From Mucilaginibacter saanensis (GTDB lineage: Bacteria > Bacteroidota > Bacteroidia > Sphingobacteriales > Sphingobacteriaceae), in NCBI RefSeq assembly GCF_014200575.1, contig NZ_JACHBZ010000019.1, positions 60,800-124,799 of the forward strand: a stretch of DNA of 64,000 nucleotides, in the 5' to 3' direction. Within the stretch, counting starts at the first letter, position 1; each line of letters begins with the position of its first letter. This document shows, piece after piece, positions 45,889 through 55,802 of the stretch. A model generated the notes under the pieces. The model did not search any database. It was not told the DNA's origin and saw only the letters and a list, made by a program, of their open reading frames with translations. The translations under genes and the position numbers were made by a program.

Positions 45889-46350
45889 ATGGATTTGCTG
45901 CAACCGCTTAACCTACCACCCTACCCCTTTAAAATAAGCGACCATAATGGGCAGCTAAGCTTGTTTGATGAGATCAGGAAGAAAAACATCATCATTACGC
46001 CCGAAGAGTGGGTACGCCAGCATTTTGTGCAATATCTCATTAAACAAAAAAACTACCCGCGCTCGCTTATTAAACTGGAAGGCGGCATGAAACTTAACGG
46101 ACTACAGAAACGGACTGATATTGTTGTATTTGACAACACCGGAAAAAGAATACTCATGGTAGAATGTAAAGCACCATCAGTAACCATTGATCAAAAAACA
46201 TTTGACCAGATAGCTCGCTATAATATGGTACATCAGGTATCGTTGCTGGCCGTTAGCAATGGCTTACAGCACTATTACTGCAACATTGATCTTGATAAGC
46301 GGCAATATCAGTTTATAACCGACTTGCCTGCTTACACAAACCCGGTTTAG
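45889..46350 (+). CDS. HsdR N-terminal-like nuclease-fold protein
   Basis: This 153-residue protein consists only of the type I restriction HsdR-N (PD-(D/E)xK) fold. The residues around RTDIVVFDNTGKRILMVECK with AP after it give the Asp and Glu-x-Lys of the nuclease motif, and IDQKTFDQIARYNMVHQV follows. There is no motor domain and no methylase or specificity gene nearby. Such solitary proteins, often next to holA in Bacteroidota, are not restriction enzymes in any known sense. Their role is unknown. Its stop overlaps that of the convergent hybrid kinase by four bases. Confidence 0.85.
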   Translation: MDLLQPLNLPPYPFKISDHNGQLSLFDEIRKKNIIITPEEWVRQHFVQYLIKQKNYPRSLIKLEGGMKLNGLQKRTDIVVFDNTGKRILMVECKAPSVTIDQKTFDQIARYNMVHQVSLLAVSNGLQHYYCNIDLDKRQYQFITDLPAYTNPV

Positions 46351-48155
46351 GTTAAGGCTACCAGGCTTTGTATTTTTTCAATAAGCTCATCAGGTTTAAA
46401 GGGTTTTGATACATAATCGTTCATTCCTGCATCATACACCTGATCTTTAATATCAACCATGGCCGAGGCCGTAAGTGCAATAATGGGCACGGTGGCCTTT
46501 TTGGGATCGGCCATTTTCCTGATCTCGCGTGCTGCATCAAAGCCATTCATAACGGGCATCTGTAAATCCATTAATATAATGTCAAAGTTACCGTATTGCA
46601 TAAACTCCACGGCACGTTCGCCATTTTCGGCTATAACCGGTATAATCTCCCATCGTGACAGCAGCTTTTTCATCAGCATCACATTTACCATATTATCTTC
46701 GGCAATAAGCATTCTTAAAGTCACCAGGCTACCTTCGTGGGTTTCTTCTGTCGGCTTATCAATTTTTGGCACAAGCGGCAGCACGGTTGATACCGGCAGC
46801 TCCATCTGAAATGAGAACTCCGATCCCTCACCAATTTTGCTGGCTACATCCAGATGCAGCTCCTGCATATCAAGCAGCCTTTTTACTATAGCCAGCCCCA
46901 AACCTGTTCCACCGTATTGCCGCGTAGTGGCTAATGACTCCTGCGTAAAGGGCTCAAATATACTGCTCAGGTTTGTTTGATGTATACCTATGCCTGTATC
47001 TTTTACCGAAAACTTAACCATTACCTTATTATGCCGATCTTCCATGCAGGTTACTTTAACCCATACGTTTCCCTCCGAGGTAAATTTTATGGCGTTGCTT
47101 ACCAGGTTAAAAATCACCTGCGTTATACGGGTTGGATCGCCAAAGAACACCTTGTTTTTAAGCTGATGGTCAAGCTCCAGCCCAAACTGCAAACCCTTTT
47201 CGCGGGCCTTTAAAATTTGCCCTCCGCAAATGTTGGTCATGAGCTCAAGTAAGTCAAAACTAATATTTTCAAACACCAGCTTGCCCGATTCTATCTTGTT
47301 AAAATCAAGCACATCATTTACAATAGCCAGCAGGTTATTTGCAGAAAATTTTAATATCTCCAGGTTTTCCTTTTGCTCGGGCCGTGGGCTGCCCATCATC
47401 AGCAAATTGCTCATTCCTATTACCGCGTTAAGCGGGGTACGAATCTCGTGCGACATGGTAGACAGAAATTCAGACTTAGCCCGCGTTGATTTTTCGGCCT
47501 TTTCAATAGCCTTTTCAAGCTCCAGGTTAAGCTTTACCTGCTCGTCCCGGCTTTCTTTAAGCTGCCTGGTATTTTTTAAAAAAGAGTTATAAAAATGGCT
47601 TTGAATAAATATCAGCACTATAAAATTGGCAAACAGGCTTATAATAATGGTAGCCTGATCAATTTTGTCGGGTTTAATGCGCAGCACGTAGCTGTTATTA
47701 TATTCAATAAGCAAAAATAGCAATACCGGCACCGTATTTAGCAGCGAATATATTAGGCCCCAGTTTTGCCCAAGCATATAATAGCTAAATACTATAACAA
47801 TTATAATAACCTGCACCGTTACAATATTGATGGATTGCAGCGATACATACACAATACTAATGTTAACTAAAGTACCTATAACAAGCAAAATATGTGATAT
47901 AGCGCTCCAGTTGGGCCTGTACGTTAATGCCTTAAATAATATAGCAACGCTAAACATTAAGCAACCGGCGGTATAAGCCAGCAAACGCTGCCCCTGGAAA
48001 TAAACGCTTAAGAATAAAGCACCTGAGGCTACAAATACCAGGAAAAAACCATAGTACAATAAACGTATTCGTGCCTGATCAAGATAGGATTGCTCCCGGG
48101 AAATTATAGGGTAGATGGAAAAATTAAAAAAACTTACTTTTTTGGGCATATTCAA
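46347..48155 (-). CDS. hybrid sensor histidine kinase/response regulator
   Basis: This is 602 residues: about six membrane spans at roughly 30-200 (LYYGFFLVFVASGALFLSVY onward), then a coiled segment and a dimerisation domain. The phospho-acceptor is in STMSHEIRTPLNAVIGMSN. The ATPase has the N-box FNLVSNAIKFTSEG, the G1 VKDTGIGIHQTN and the G2 GGTGLGLAIVKRL. A C-terminal receiver carries ILMDLQMPVMNGFDA (phospho-Asp). The membrane part itself is the likely sensor, since there is no periplasmic loop of size. No output regulator lies next to it. The strand and spacing place it downstream of valS. Confidence 0.92.
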   Translation of the reverse strand: MNMPKKVSFFNFSIYPIISREQSYLDQARIRLLYYGFFLVFVASGALFLSVYFQGQRLLAYTAGCLMFSVAILFKALTYRPNWSAISHILLVIGTLVNISIVYVSLQSINIVTVQVIIIVIVFSYYMLGQNWGLIYSLLNTVPVLLFLLIEYNNSYVLRIKPDKIDQATIIISLFANFIVLIFIQSHFYNSFLKNTRQLKESRDEQVKLNLELEKAIEKAEKSTRAKSEFLSTMSHEIRTPLNAVIGMSNLLMMGSPRPEQKENLEILKFSANNLLAIVNDVLDFNKIESGKLVFENISFDLLELMTNICGGQILKAREKGLQFGLELDHQLKNKVFFGDPTRITQVIFNLVSNAIKFTSEGNVWVKVTCMEDRHNKVMVKFSVKDTGIGIHQTNLSSIFEPFTQESLATTRQYGGTGLGLAIVKRLLDMQELHLDVASKIGEGSEFSFQMELPVSTVLPLVPKIDKPTEETHEGSLVTLRMLIAEDNMVNVMLMKKLLSRWEIIPVIAENGERAVEFMQYGNFDIILMDLQMPVMNGFDAAREIRKMADPKKATVPIIALTASAMVDIKDQVYDAGMNDYVSKPFKPDELIEKIQSLVALT

Positions 48156-48174
48156 ATCGCAAACATTTTAGTAA

Positions 48175-48229
48175 TGCAGTTATCTGTAACCGTTGCTCAA
48201 AAGATGATAAACGGTTACAGATAACTGCA
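48175..48229. repeat. perfect 20-base inverted repeat
   Basis: The arms 48175-48194 and 48210-48229 are exact reverse complements with a 15-base loop. They lie between the valS stop and the hybrid-kinase start. There is no T-run after the stem on either strand, so it is not a standard terminator, though it could still stop or process the valS transcript. Confidence 0.7.
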
Positions 48230-48253
48230 GTTTGCAACAAGTATGCTAAGCAA

Positions 48254-50896
48254 TTAATCAGCCAAAGCGGCCAGATTTTCCTCGAGTATGGTTAATTTGG
48301 CCTCTGCATCGGCCCTCTTTTTTTGTTCAATATCAATAATTTCGGGCTTGGCGTTGCTCATAAAACGTTCGTTTGAAAGCTTGGCATTTACCGATTTAAG
48401 AAAACCTGTTAAATACTCTCTTTCCTTTTCTAAGCGGGCACGCTCAGCAACCGGGTCAACATTCTCACTTAATGGCACGTAAAACTCGTCTGTTGATGCT
48501 ATAAAGCTGATAGTACCATTCACTTTATCGGCAACAACATTAAACTGGCTGATATTTCCAAGCTTAACTATAATAGATTCATATTGCTGATATGGCAATC
48601 CTGAATTTATTTTTACAGCAAGCTCCAATGCCTCTTTAGGAGATATTTGTTTGGTGTTACGAATATTCCTGATCTGCGTAATAATTATTTTTACGATCTC
48701 TAAATGGCTCAAAACCTGGGGACTTATTTCCCCAACGCTTGGCAATAGCGCAACAATACAACAATCTTTTTCATCGCGTTCGCCAAACAGTTCGTCATGC
48801 CATAACTCCTCTGAAAGGAAAGGCATAAATGGGTGCAACACCTTTAAAATATTTTCAAAGAACTCAACCGTAGCAGTGTAGGTGGCCCTATCAATCGGCT
48901 GCTGATACACTGGTTTAATCATTTCCAAATACCAGGCACAAAAATCGTCCCATACCAGCTTGTAGGTGGCCATTAATGCCTCTGACAGCTTGTATTGTGC
49001 AAAATCATCTTCAATTTCACTAAGGGCCTGGTTAAAGCGACCGCCGAACCATTCAATGGCTATACCATTTGGATTTTCAAGGCTGTCATCAACCTCCCAG
49101 CCCTTGATCAGCTTAAAGGCATTCCATATTTTGTTGGCAAAATTACGGCCTTGCTCGCAGTAGCTTTCATCAAACATTAAATCGTTACCGGCAGGTGAGC
49201 ATAATAACATCCCTACCCTAACACCATCGGCACCGTATTTTTCAATCAGGTCCAGCGGATCAGGAGAGTTACCCAATGATTTCGACATTTTGCGGCCCAG
49301 CTTATCCCGTACAATACCGGTGAGGTATACGTTTTTAAACGGCGCCTGTCCCCTAAACTCGTGCCCCGCCATGATCATCCTGGCTACCCAGAAAAACAGG
49401 ATCTCGGGTGCAGTTACCAGATCATTAGTTGGATAGTAGTAATTGATATCGGCATTGTTAGGATCTTTAAATCCGTCAAATACAGATATTGGCCATAACC
49501 ATGATGAAAACCAGGTATCAACCACATCTTCTTCCTGCGTCAGATCGGCAGCAGTAAGTGATGGGTCGGCCAATCGGGCTTCAGCCAAAGCCTCCTCAAT
49601 ATTTTTAGCAATGACATATTTACCATTAGGAAGGTACCATGCCGGGATCTGCTGTCCCCACCATAACTGGCGGCTAATACACCAATCCTTTACATTCTCC
49701 ATCCAGTGGCGGTAGGTATTTACAAATTTCTCAGGAATGAGCTTCACCTCACCGTTTAATACATAATCAAGGGCAGGCTTAGCCATCTCCTCCATTTTGC
49801 AGAACCATTGCATAGATAGTTTGGGCTCAATAACCGCATCTGTACGCTCGCTAAAACCTATCTGTGATTTATAATCCTCTACTTTTTGCAATGCGCCGGC
49901 TTCCTCTAACAATACCGCAATTTTTTTACGGGCCGCAAAACGATCTTCGCCAACTAATATCTGCGCCTTTTCGTTCAGCGTACCATCGTCATTTAAAATA
50001 TCAATAACCGGCAGGTTGTGTTTCTGGCCCAGTTCATAGTCATTCAGATCATGCGCCGGGGTAACCTTTAAGCAGCCGGTACCAAAATCCATGGTCACAT
50101 ACTCATCCAGTATAACCGGTATTTCGCGGTTAATCAATGGAATAAACACCCGTTTACCGTGCAGGTGCAGGTAACGTTCATCATAAGGGTTAATACAGAT
50201 TGCGGCATCAGCCATGATAGTTTCAGGGCGGGTGGTGGCTATTGTTAAATAGTTTCCACTCAAAGCTGATGGCTCATCACCCGCTACTGCATAGCGTATA
50301 TAATAAAGTTTCTGATTAACCTCTTTACGGATAACTTCTTCATCAGATACGGCAGTTTTTCCTTGCGGGTCCCAGTTTACCATGCGTATGCCACGGTATA
50401 TAAGGCCCTTTTTGTATAAATGGATAAAGGTATCAATAACGGCATCAGACAGTTCCTCATCCATGGTAAACCGGGTACGGTCCCAATCGCATGAAGCGCC
50501 CAGCTTTTTAAGCTGATCTAATATAATGCCGCCATATTTCTCTTTCCACTCCCAGGCATAAGCCAAAAACTCAGGCCGGGTAAGATCTTTTTTGCTGATA
50601 CCGCGCTCCTTAAGCATGGCCACTACCTTAGCTTCGGTAGCAATACTGGCATGGTCTGTTCCGGGAACCCAGCAGGCGTTTTTTCCTTTCATGCGGGCGC
50701 GGCGTACCAGTACATCCTGTATGGTATTGTTTAACATGTGCCCCATGTGTAAAACCCCGGTAACATTTGGCGGCGGAATAACTATGGTATAAGGTTCACG
50801 CTCATCAGGAACCGATTTAAAAAAATCGTGCTTTAACCAGTAGCTGTACCACTTATCTTCGGTCTCTTTAGGCAGGTATGTTTTAGAAATACTCAT
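48254..50896 (-). CDS. valS: valyl-tRNA synthetase
   Basis: Start chosen at the ATG at 50896 (MSISKTYLPKETEDKWY); the longer frame enters a tandem repeat. It is about 880 residues, normal for bacterial ValRS. The class I motifs are PPNVTGVLHMGHML (HIGH) and KMSKSLGN (KMSKS). The editing domain has TTRPETIMADAA and TPAHDLNDYELG, and a C-terminal coiled arm (DPVAERARLEKEREYL and onward) is present. It charges tRNA-Val. The heptamer array at 50993-51062 begins 97 bases before the start. Confidence 0.96.
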   Translation of the reverse strand: MSISKTYLPKETEDKWYSYWLKHDFFKSVPDEREPYTIVIPPPNVTGVLHMGHMLNNTIQDVLVRRARMKGKNACWVPGTDHASIATEAKVVAMLKERGISKKDLTRPEFLAYAWEWKEKYGGIILDQLKKLGASCDWDRTRFTMDEELSDAVIDTFIHLYKKGLIYRGIRMVNWDPQGKTAVSDEEVIRKEVNQKLYYIRYAVAGDEPSALSGNYLTIATTRPETIMADAAICINPYDERYLHLHGKRVFIPLINREIPVILDEYVTMDFGTGCLKVTPAHDLNDYELGQKHNLPVIDILNDDGTLNEKAQILVGEDRFAARKKIAVLLEEAGALQKVEDYKSQIGFSERTDAVIEPKLSMQWFCKMEEMAKPALDYVLNGEVKLIPEKFVNTYRHWMENVKDWCISRQLWWGQQIPAWYLPNGKYVIAKNIEEALAEARLADPSLTAADLTQEEDVVDTWFSSWLWPISVFDGFKDPNNADINYYYPTNDLVTAPEILFFWVARMIMAGHEFRGQAPFKNVYLTGIVRDKLGRKMSKSLGNSPDPLDLIEKYGADGVRVGMLLCSPAGNDLMFDESYCEQGRNFANKIWNAFKLIKGWEVDDSLENPNGIAIEWFGGRFNQALSEIEDDFAQYKLSEALMATYKLVWDDFCAWYLEMIKPVYQQPIDRATYTATVEFFENILKVLHPFMPFLSEELWHDELFGERDEKDCCIVALLPSVGEISPQVLSHLEIVKIIITQIRNIRNTKQISPKEALELAVKINSGLPYQQYESIIVKLGNISQFNVVADKVNGTISFIASTDEFYVPLSENVDPVAERARLEKEREYLTGFLKSVNAKLSNERFMSNAKPEIIDIEQKKRADAEAKLTILEENLAALAD

Positions 50897-51270
50897 AACG
50901 CGCAAAAATAATGATTTAATCACATAATGTGATCGAAAAAAACATCTGCATGTCCGGCAAATTGAACTATCTTGTTTAGCTATTTTCCTAAACCACTCAC
51001 CACTCACCACTCACCACTCACCACTCACCACTCACCACTCACCACTCACCACTCACCACTCTTTATCACAATAATTTTACAATTGGGTCGTTTTTATACT
51101 ATTCAATCTTAACAGCCATGAAATCAATGCATTTACACCGCGTTTGGCTTGATATTTTAAAAAGATCAAAGCTTTCGTTTTTTATAAACTGGTTTAACCG
51201 CTAAACCGGCTTTTTCAGCAGCTTGCGTGCATTTACTATAATTTCTTAACTTTAGTTTTTATAAATTAAC
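50897..51270. other. divergent intergenic region with tandem heptamers
   Basis: The 374 bases between valS and the M13 peptidase gene hold the tandem array at 50993-51062, promoters for both genes, and a 28-codon plus-strand frame at 51118 (MKSMHLHRVWLDILKRSK) that I do not accept as a gene. Confidence 0.5.
50993..51062. repeat. CCACTCA heptanucleotide tandem repeat, about 10 copies
   Basis: Nine perfect copies of CCACTCA are followed by a tenth with a changed last base, 70 bases in all with no interruption. It lies within the region that probably carries the valS promoter or leader. Copy number is likely to vary by slippage. Confidence 0.95.
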
Positions 51271-53343
51271 ATGAAACTGAAGTTCTCGTATTTAATGCTG
51301 GCAGGCACCATCATGCTGTCGGCCAATAGTTTTGCTGCCGATGGTAGCACCTCTCCCAAACCCAAACAAAAGCCCACGGCTCCAAAAAAATTCATTGATC
51401 CGGCCAATATGGACGCTACCATTAAGCCTGGTGATGATTTTTTTGACTACGCCAATGGCAACTGGATTAAACGCAACGCAATTCCGGCCAAAGCCACCCG
51501 CTGGGGAAGCTTTAACATATTAGGTCAGGAAAATACCGATAAATTACTTGGCCTGCTTAAAGAGGTAAGCCAAACATCGGCCACACAACCCAAAGGTAGT
51601 TTAAAACAACGCGTTGGCGACCTGTATGCCAGCGGCATGGATAGCGTAACCATTGAAAAACGCGGTTATGATCCTATTAAACCCGATGTGCAGCGTATTG
51701 ACGCCATAGCCGACCTGGACGCCGTTATCGCCGAGCTGGTTTACCAGCGTGTGAATGGCGAGGGCAGCCCGCTGTTCAGATTTGGTGTTGGCCAGGACGA
51801 AAAAAATGTAAACAAATACGTTGTTGGCCTTGACCAGGGCGGTACCAGCCTGCCAGATCGTGATTATTATTTAAAAAACGACGAGCGTACAAAAGGTATA
51901 CAAAGTGCGTATAAAAAATACATAGTTGCCCTGTTTACCTTAACTGGCAGCAGTAATGACGAGGCAACCAAAAACGCCGGTATTATTGTTAATATTGAAA
52001 CCGCACTGGCCAAAGCACAACTAAGCCGCGTGGCCATGCGTGATCCTAACGTTACTTATAATAAATTTTCTGTTGATGCCTTTAGCAAAACCACGCCGCA
52101 CTTAAACTGGGCAAAGTTATTGCCGCAGATGAAAGCTAACGGCCAGGATACCGTTCTGGTAGGGCAGCCTGCCTTTTTTAAAGCAGCGGACTCACTACTG
52201 GCAGTTACCCCTGTTACCGACTGGAAGGTTTACCTGAAATGGAATATACTTAAAGGTTCGGCAACGGCATTAAGCTCGCCTTTTGTAAATGCCAGCTTTG
52301 ATTTTACCAAAGCATTAAGCGGTCAAAAAGTGCAAACCCCACGTACAGAACGTATGTCTGGGCTGGTTGATGGTACTTTAGGCGAATTGCTTGGTCAACT
52401 GTTTGTTGAAAAATACTTTACCCCAGCTGCAAAGCAATACATGGTTGACCTGGTGAACAATTTAAAGGTAACCCTGGGCGACCGTATTAAAAGGCTTGAC
52501 TGGATGAGCCCTGAAACTAAAGAACGCGCCCTTAAAAAGCTGGCCGCCTTTACCGTTAAAATTGGCTATCCTGATAAATGGGAACAATATGACGGCGTTA
52601 CCATTAATCGCGATGATTATGCCGGCAACCTGAAAACACTATCAGTATGGCGTTATAATTTTACGGTAGGTAAACTGGGCAAGCCTGTTGATAAGGCTCG
52701 CTGGGGTATGACACCGCCAACCGTTAACGCCTATTACAATCCAACTAACAACGAGATCGTTTTCCCGGCCGGAATACTACAGTTCCCGTTTTTTGATTTT
52801 AAGGCCGACGATGCAGTGAACTATGGCGGCATAGGCGCTGTAATTGGCCACGAAATGACCCATGGATTTGATGATCAGGGCAGACAATATGATGCCGATG
52901 GCACGCTGCGCGACTGGTGGACCAAAACCGATGCCGATAAGTTTAAAGTACGCGCCAACCAGGTGGTTGACCAATATAATGCCTTTACCGTGCTTGATAC
53001 CCTGCACGTGAACGGCAAGCTAACCCTTGGCGAAAACCTTGCCGATTTAGGAGGTTTAAACATTGCTTACGAAGCCTTCAAGAAAACCAAACAAGGCCAG
53101 GAAAATAAAAAGATAGACGGCTTTACAGGCGATCAGCGTTTCTTTTTGTCATGGGCACAGGTTTGGCGCGGCTCGCAACGTCCCGAGGCTGCTGCGCAAC
53201 GTATCCTGACTGATCCGCACTCGCCTGAGCAATACCGCACCAATGCGCCTATTACCAATATTGATGCCTGGTATAAAGCATTTAACATACAACCCGGCGA
53301 TAAGCTATACAAAAAGCCTGCGGACCGGATAAAAGTCTGGTAA
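51271..53343 (+). CDS. M13 family metallopeptidase (PepO/neprilysin-like), secreted
   Basis: This is 690 residues with a signal peptide (about 1-22, ending SFAAD). The neprilysin fold is complete: DFFDYANGNWIKRNAIPAK at the N-terminus, NAYYNPTNNEIVFPAGIL, the zinc motif HEMTH in VIGHEMTHGFDDQG, the third ligand Glu in GENLADLGGL, and a C-terminal DKLYKKPADRIKVW end. It would cut small peptides outside the cytoplasm. A Pro/Lys-rich spacer (SPKPKQKPTAPKK) follows the signal. It is a single gene unit. Confidence 0.95.
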   Translation: MKLKFSYLMLAGTIMLSANSFAADGSTSPKPKQKPTAPKKFIDPANMDATIKPGDDFFDYANGNWIKRNAIPAKATRWGSFNILGQENTDKLLGLLKEVSQTSATQPKGSLKQRVGDLYASGMDSVTIEKRGYDPIKPDVQRIDAIADLDAVIAELVYQRVNGEGSPLFRFGVGQDEKNVNKYVVGLDQGGTSLPDRDYYLKNDERTKGIQSAYKKYIVALFTLTGSSNDEATKNAGIIVNIETALAKAQLSRVAMRDPNVTYNKFSVDAFSKTTPHLNWAKLLPQMKANGQDTVLVGQPAFFKAADSLLAVTPVTDWKVYLKWNILKGSATALSSPFVNASFDFTKALSGQKVQTPRTERMSGLVDGTLGELLGQLFVEKYFTPAAKQYMVDLVNNLKVTLGDRIKRLDWMSPETKERALKKLAAFTVKIGYPDKWEQYDGVTINRDDYAGNLKTLSVWRYNFTVGKLGKPVDKARWGMTPPTVNAYYNPTNNEIVFPAGILQFPFFDFKADDAVNYGGIGAVIGHEMTHGFDDQGRQYDADGTLRDWWTKTDADKFKVRANQVVDQYNAFTVLDTLHVNGKLTLGENLADLGGLNIAYEAFKKTKQGQENKKIDGFTGDQRFFLSWAQVWRGSQRPEAAAQRILTDPHSPEQYRTNAPITNIDAWYKAFNIQPGDKLYKKPADRIKVW

Positions 53344-53597
53344 TTTTAATTACATTATTGCAAAACCTGGTGAAAGCCGGGCTTTGTTGTTTTCATTAAA
53401 CCCGACCATCATCTAACCTACACAACTATCTCTTGACCGCAGGAAAGACCTTGTAGTGTTCACGTTCACGCCCGGTGAACAGTTATGAACACCTGAAATA
53501 ATACTCTTTTTAAGTAATCGTACCCCATCATTTTACTTTGCTCAAACTTAACAGCGTCTATCTATTACATTCAAACACTTACCTTTGCTGTTATATT

Positions 53598-54944
53598 ATG
53601 ATAGTTCATCAGTTTTACGATAAGGGTTTGGCACATGCATCTTATGCAGTGATCCGTACAGGCAAAATGATTGTGATTGATCCAGCCCGCAACCCGCAGC
53701 CTTATTATGATTTTGCAACCCAGCATGATGCCGATATTGTGGGCGTTATTGAAACGCATCCCCATGCTGATTTTGTGAGTTCGCACCTGGAAATTCACGA
53801 AACCACCAATGCCATCATTTATTGCAGCAGGCTTACTGGTGCCACCTACCCGCATGAAACTTTTGATGATGGCGATACCATACAGCTTAATGACATCAAG
53901 CTCAAAGCTATTAATACCCCCGGCCATTCGCCCGATTCTATTTGCATTTTGGTGGAGGACGAAAACGGAAATGAAAAAGCCATTTTTACCGGTGATACCC
54001 TGTTTGTTGGCGATGTTGGTCGCCCGGATCTGCGCGAGAATGTTGGCAACATCACGGCTAAAAAGGAAGAACTGGCTAAGCAAATGTACCATAGCACCCG
54101 TCATAAATTAATGACTTTGCCCAAAAATGTGGTGGTTTACCCGGCACATGGCCCCGGCTCGTTATGCGGTAAAAACATGAGCCCCGATCTGGAAAGCACC
54201 ATAGGCCGCGAACTGCGCGAAAACTATGCACTGCAAATCATGGACGAGTTTACCTTTGTAAAAAACTTAACTACCGATCAGCCTTTTGTGCCGCATTATT
54301 TTGGTTACGATGTTGATTTGAATAAAACCGGTGCCCAGGCATTTAAACAAAGCGTTGATGCCGTTGTCAGGTTTAAATCCGAAACTCCTTTAGAAAAAGA
54401 CATTACCATTATTGATGCACGCCCTAAACAGCAATTCAGAAATGGACACCTGCATGGCGCTATTAACCTGCAGGATGGCGATAAATTTGAAACCTGGCTT
54501 GGATCATTATTAAAACCCGATGAGCCTTTTTACCTGATAGCTGAAAATCAGGACGCTATAAATACCCTGATAAAAAAAGCTGCCAAAATAGGTTATGAAA
54601 CCAATATAAAAGCAGCATTGGTAACCCCACTGGGTGCAACCGAGATATCAGCCAACCTTGATCTGGATAAATTCAGGGCCAATCCGGATGATTATCATAT
54701 TATTGATGTACGCAACGTAAGCGAAGTTAATGAGGGACTGGTATTTAAAAATGCCATCGCCATACCGCTACCCGAGCTGCGCGGACGCCTTAATGAAATA
54801 CCTGTCGACAAACCCATTGTAGTGCATTGCGCAGCAGGCTACCGCTCGGCAGCGGCCAGCAGCATCATTGCAGCAAAAATACAACAGACACCTGTATTTG
54901 ATCTGGGCGAAGCCGTGGTAGCTATGATGGCCGTTAACTCATAA
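53598..54944 (+). CDS. MBL-fold persulfide dioxygenase-like protein with two rhodanese domains
   Basis: Start chosen at the ATG at 53598 (MIVHQFYDKGLAHASY); an upstream TTG extends it but adds unrelated sequence. It is 449 residues: a metallo-beta-lactamase domain with ETHPHADFVSSH and GDTLFVGDVGRPDL, then a first rhodanese-like unit (TIIDARPKQQFRNGHLHGA) with no Cys at the active position, then a second unit with the active loop VHCAAGYRSAAA. Related enzymes oxidise persulfide sulfur with a single iron. HADF instead of HADH fits the one-metal type. It likely detoxifies sulfide or persulfide. Confidence 0.9.
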   Translation: MIVHQFYDKGLAHASYAVIRTGKMIVIDPARNPQPYYDFATQHDADIVGVIETHPHADFVSSHLEIHETTNAIIYCSRLTGATYPHETFDDGDTIQLNDIKLKAINTPGHSPDSICILVEDENGNEKAIFTGDTLFVGDVGRPDLRENVGNITAKKEELAKQMYHSTRHKLMTLPKNVVVYPAHGPGSLCGKNMSPDLESTIGRELRENYALQIMDEFTFVKNLTTDQPFVPHYFGYDVDLNKTGAQAFKQSVDAVVRFKSETPLEKDITIIDARPKQQFRNGHLHGAINLQDGDKFETWLGSLLKPDEPFYLIAENQDAINTLIKKAAKIGYETNIKAALVTPLGATEISANLDLDKFRANPDDYHIIDVRNVSEVNEGLVFKNAIAIPLPELRGRLNEIPVDKPIVVHCAAGYRSAAASSIIAAKIQQTPVFDLGEAVVAMMAVNS

Positions 54945-54984
54945 TCCATTTACCATAAAACTATACATTAATTACGCGCAACGC

Positions 54985-55692
54985 ATGGCCGATAAAAACC
55001 TGGAAATAGTTACCACTGCCGATGGTTCTAAAACCATTTACAATGCCGAGGTTGGCGAACTTTATCACTCCCGCAACGGGGCTTTGCAGGAGAGCCAGCA
55101 TGTGTTTGTAAACTCGGGCTTACACTATTTTTTAGCACAGAACAACGCCAAAGAAGTAAGCATACTGGAAGTTGGTTTTGGTACCGGGTTAAATTTTTTA
55201 TTGAGTGCCGATGTATGCACCGCAAATAATATAGCGCTCAATTATACAGGTATAGAAGCCTATCCGCTGGATGCTGAAATGATGGCCCAAACCGGGTATG
55301 AGCAATACACATCCGCAACATTATGGGAAAGCTACGTAACAAATTATCCACAGGCATTAGCAAACAAGGTAACTCTTGATGCTTACGGCCAGCTGCAAAT
55401 TGCCCATATCAAACTGATGGAGTTTAATACCGACGAACGGTATGACATTATTTATTTTGATGCCTTTGCATCTGCCCGCCAGCCTGAAATGTGGGAACAG
55501 GAAGCCATCAGCCACGTGATTACCTTTTTAAAACCAGGCGGCGTGTTTGTAACCTATGCCATAACCGGCAACCTGAAAAGAATGCTGAAAGCCCTGGGTT
55601 TAAAAATAGAAAAAGTACCCGGAGCAGCCGGCAAACGCGAAATGCTGCGCGGCGTACTTTCAGTTACAAATGCTGACCTGGGAGCTTATTAA
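54985..55692 (+). CDS. mnmD: tRNA 5-methylaminomethyl-2-thiouridine methyltransferase
   Basis: This 235-residue protein is the stand-alone MnmD (DUF752) domain: LEVGFGTGLNFLLS binds S-adenosylmethionine, IIYFDAFASARQPEMW is the catalytic loop, and KKPGG-type LKPGGVFVTYAITG and KVPGAAGKREML end it. It makes the last methylation of the wobble uridine in tRNAs for Lys, Glu, Gln and others. In E. coli it is fused to an oxidase (MnmC); here it is alone, as usual in Bacteroidota. The gap to the MBL gene is 40 bases, so co-transcription is possible. Confidence 0.93.
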   Translation: MADKNLEIVTTADGSKTIYNAEVGELYHSRNGALQESQHVFVNSGLHYFLAQNNAKEVSILEVGFGTGLNFLLSADVCTANNIALNYTGIEAYPLDAEMMAQTGYEQYTSATLWESYVTNYPQALANKVTLDAYGQLQIAHIKLMEFNTDERYDIIYFDAFASARQPEMWEQEAISHVITFLKPGGVFVTYAITGNLKRMLKALGLKIEKVPGAAGKREMLRGVLSVTNADLGAY

Positions 55693-55802
55693 AAAAATAC
55701 GACAGGTGACCATTCCGGTGATTTAGTTTTATCTTCTCCTTCTGCATCTTTTCCGGGCCTCTTAAATCTGTTATCTTTACAACATTAAAAAAATATAAAA
55801 AT

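Noticed and set aside
45889..46350. Restriction-modification system
   Set aside because: The HsdR-like protein has only the nuclease-fold domain, with no motor, methylase or specificity gene nearby.
50897..51010. N-terminal extension of valS starting in the heptamer array
   Set aside because: The extra 38 residues include repeat-coded sequence and do not resemble ValRS; the ATG at 50896 fits the family.
50993..51062. CRISPR-like regular repeats
   Set aside because: The units are seven bases with no spacers and there are no cas genes; it is a simple tandem repeat.
51118..51204. 28-codon frame MKSMHLHRVWLDILKRSK
   Set aside because: Too short, no membrane span, no terminator or conservation evidence.
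53356..53393. Terminator after the M13 peptidase
   Set aside because: The inverted repeat is short and mismatched; a terminator is plausible but not clear.
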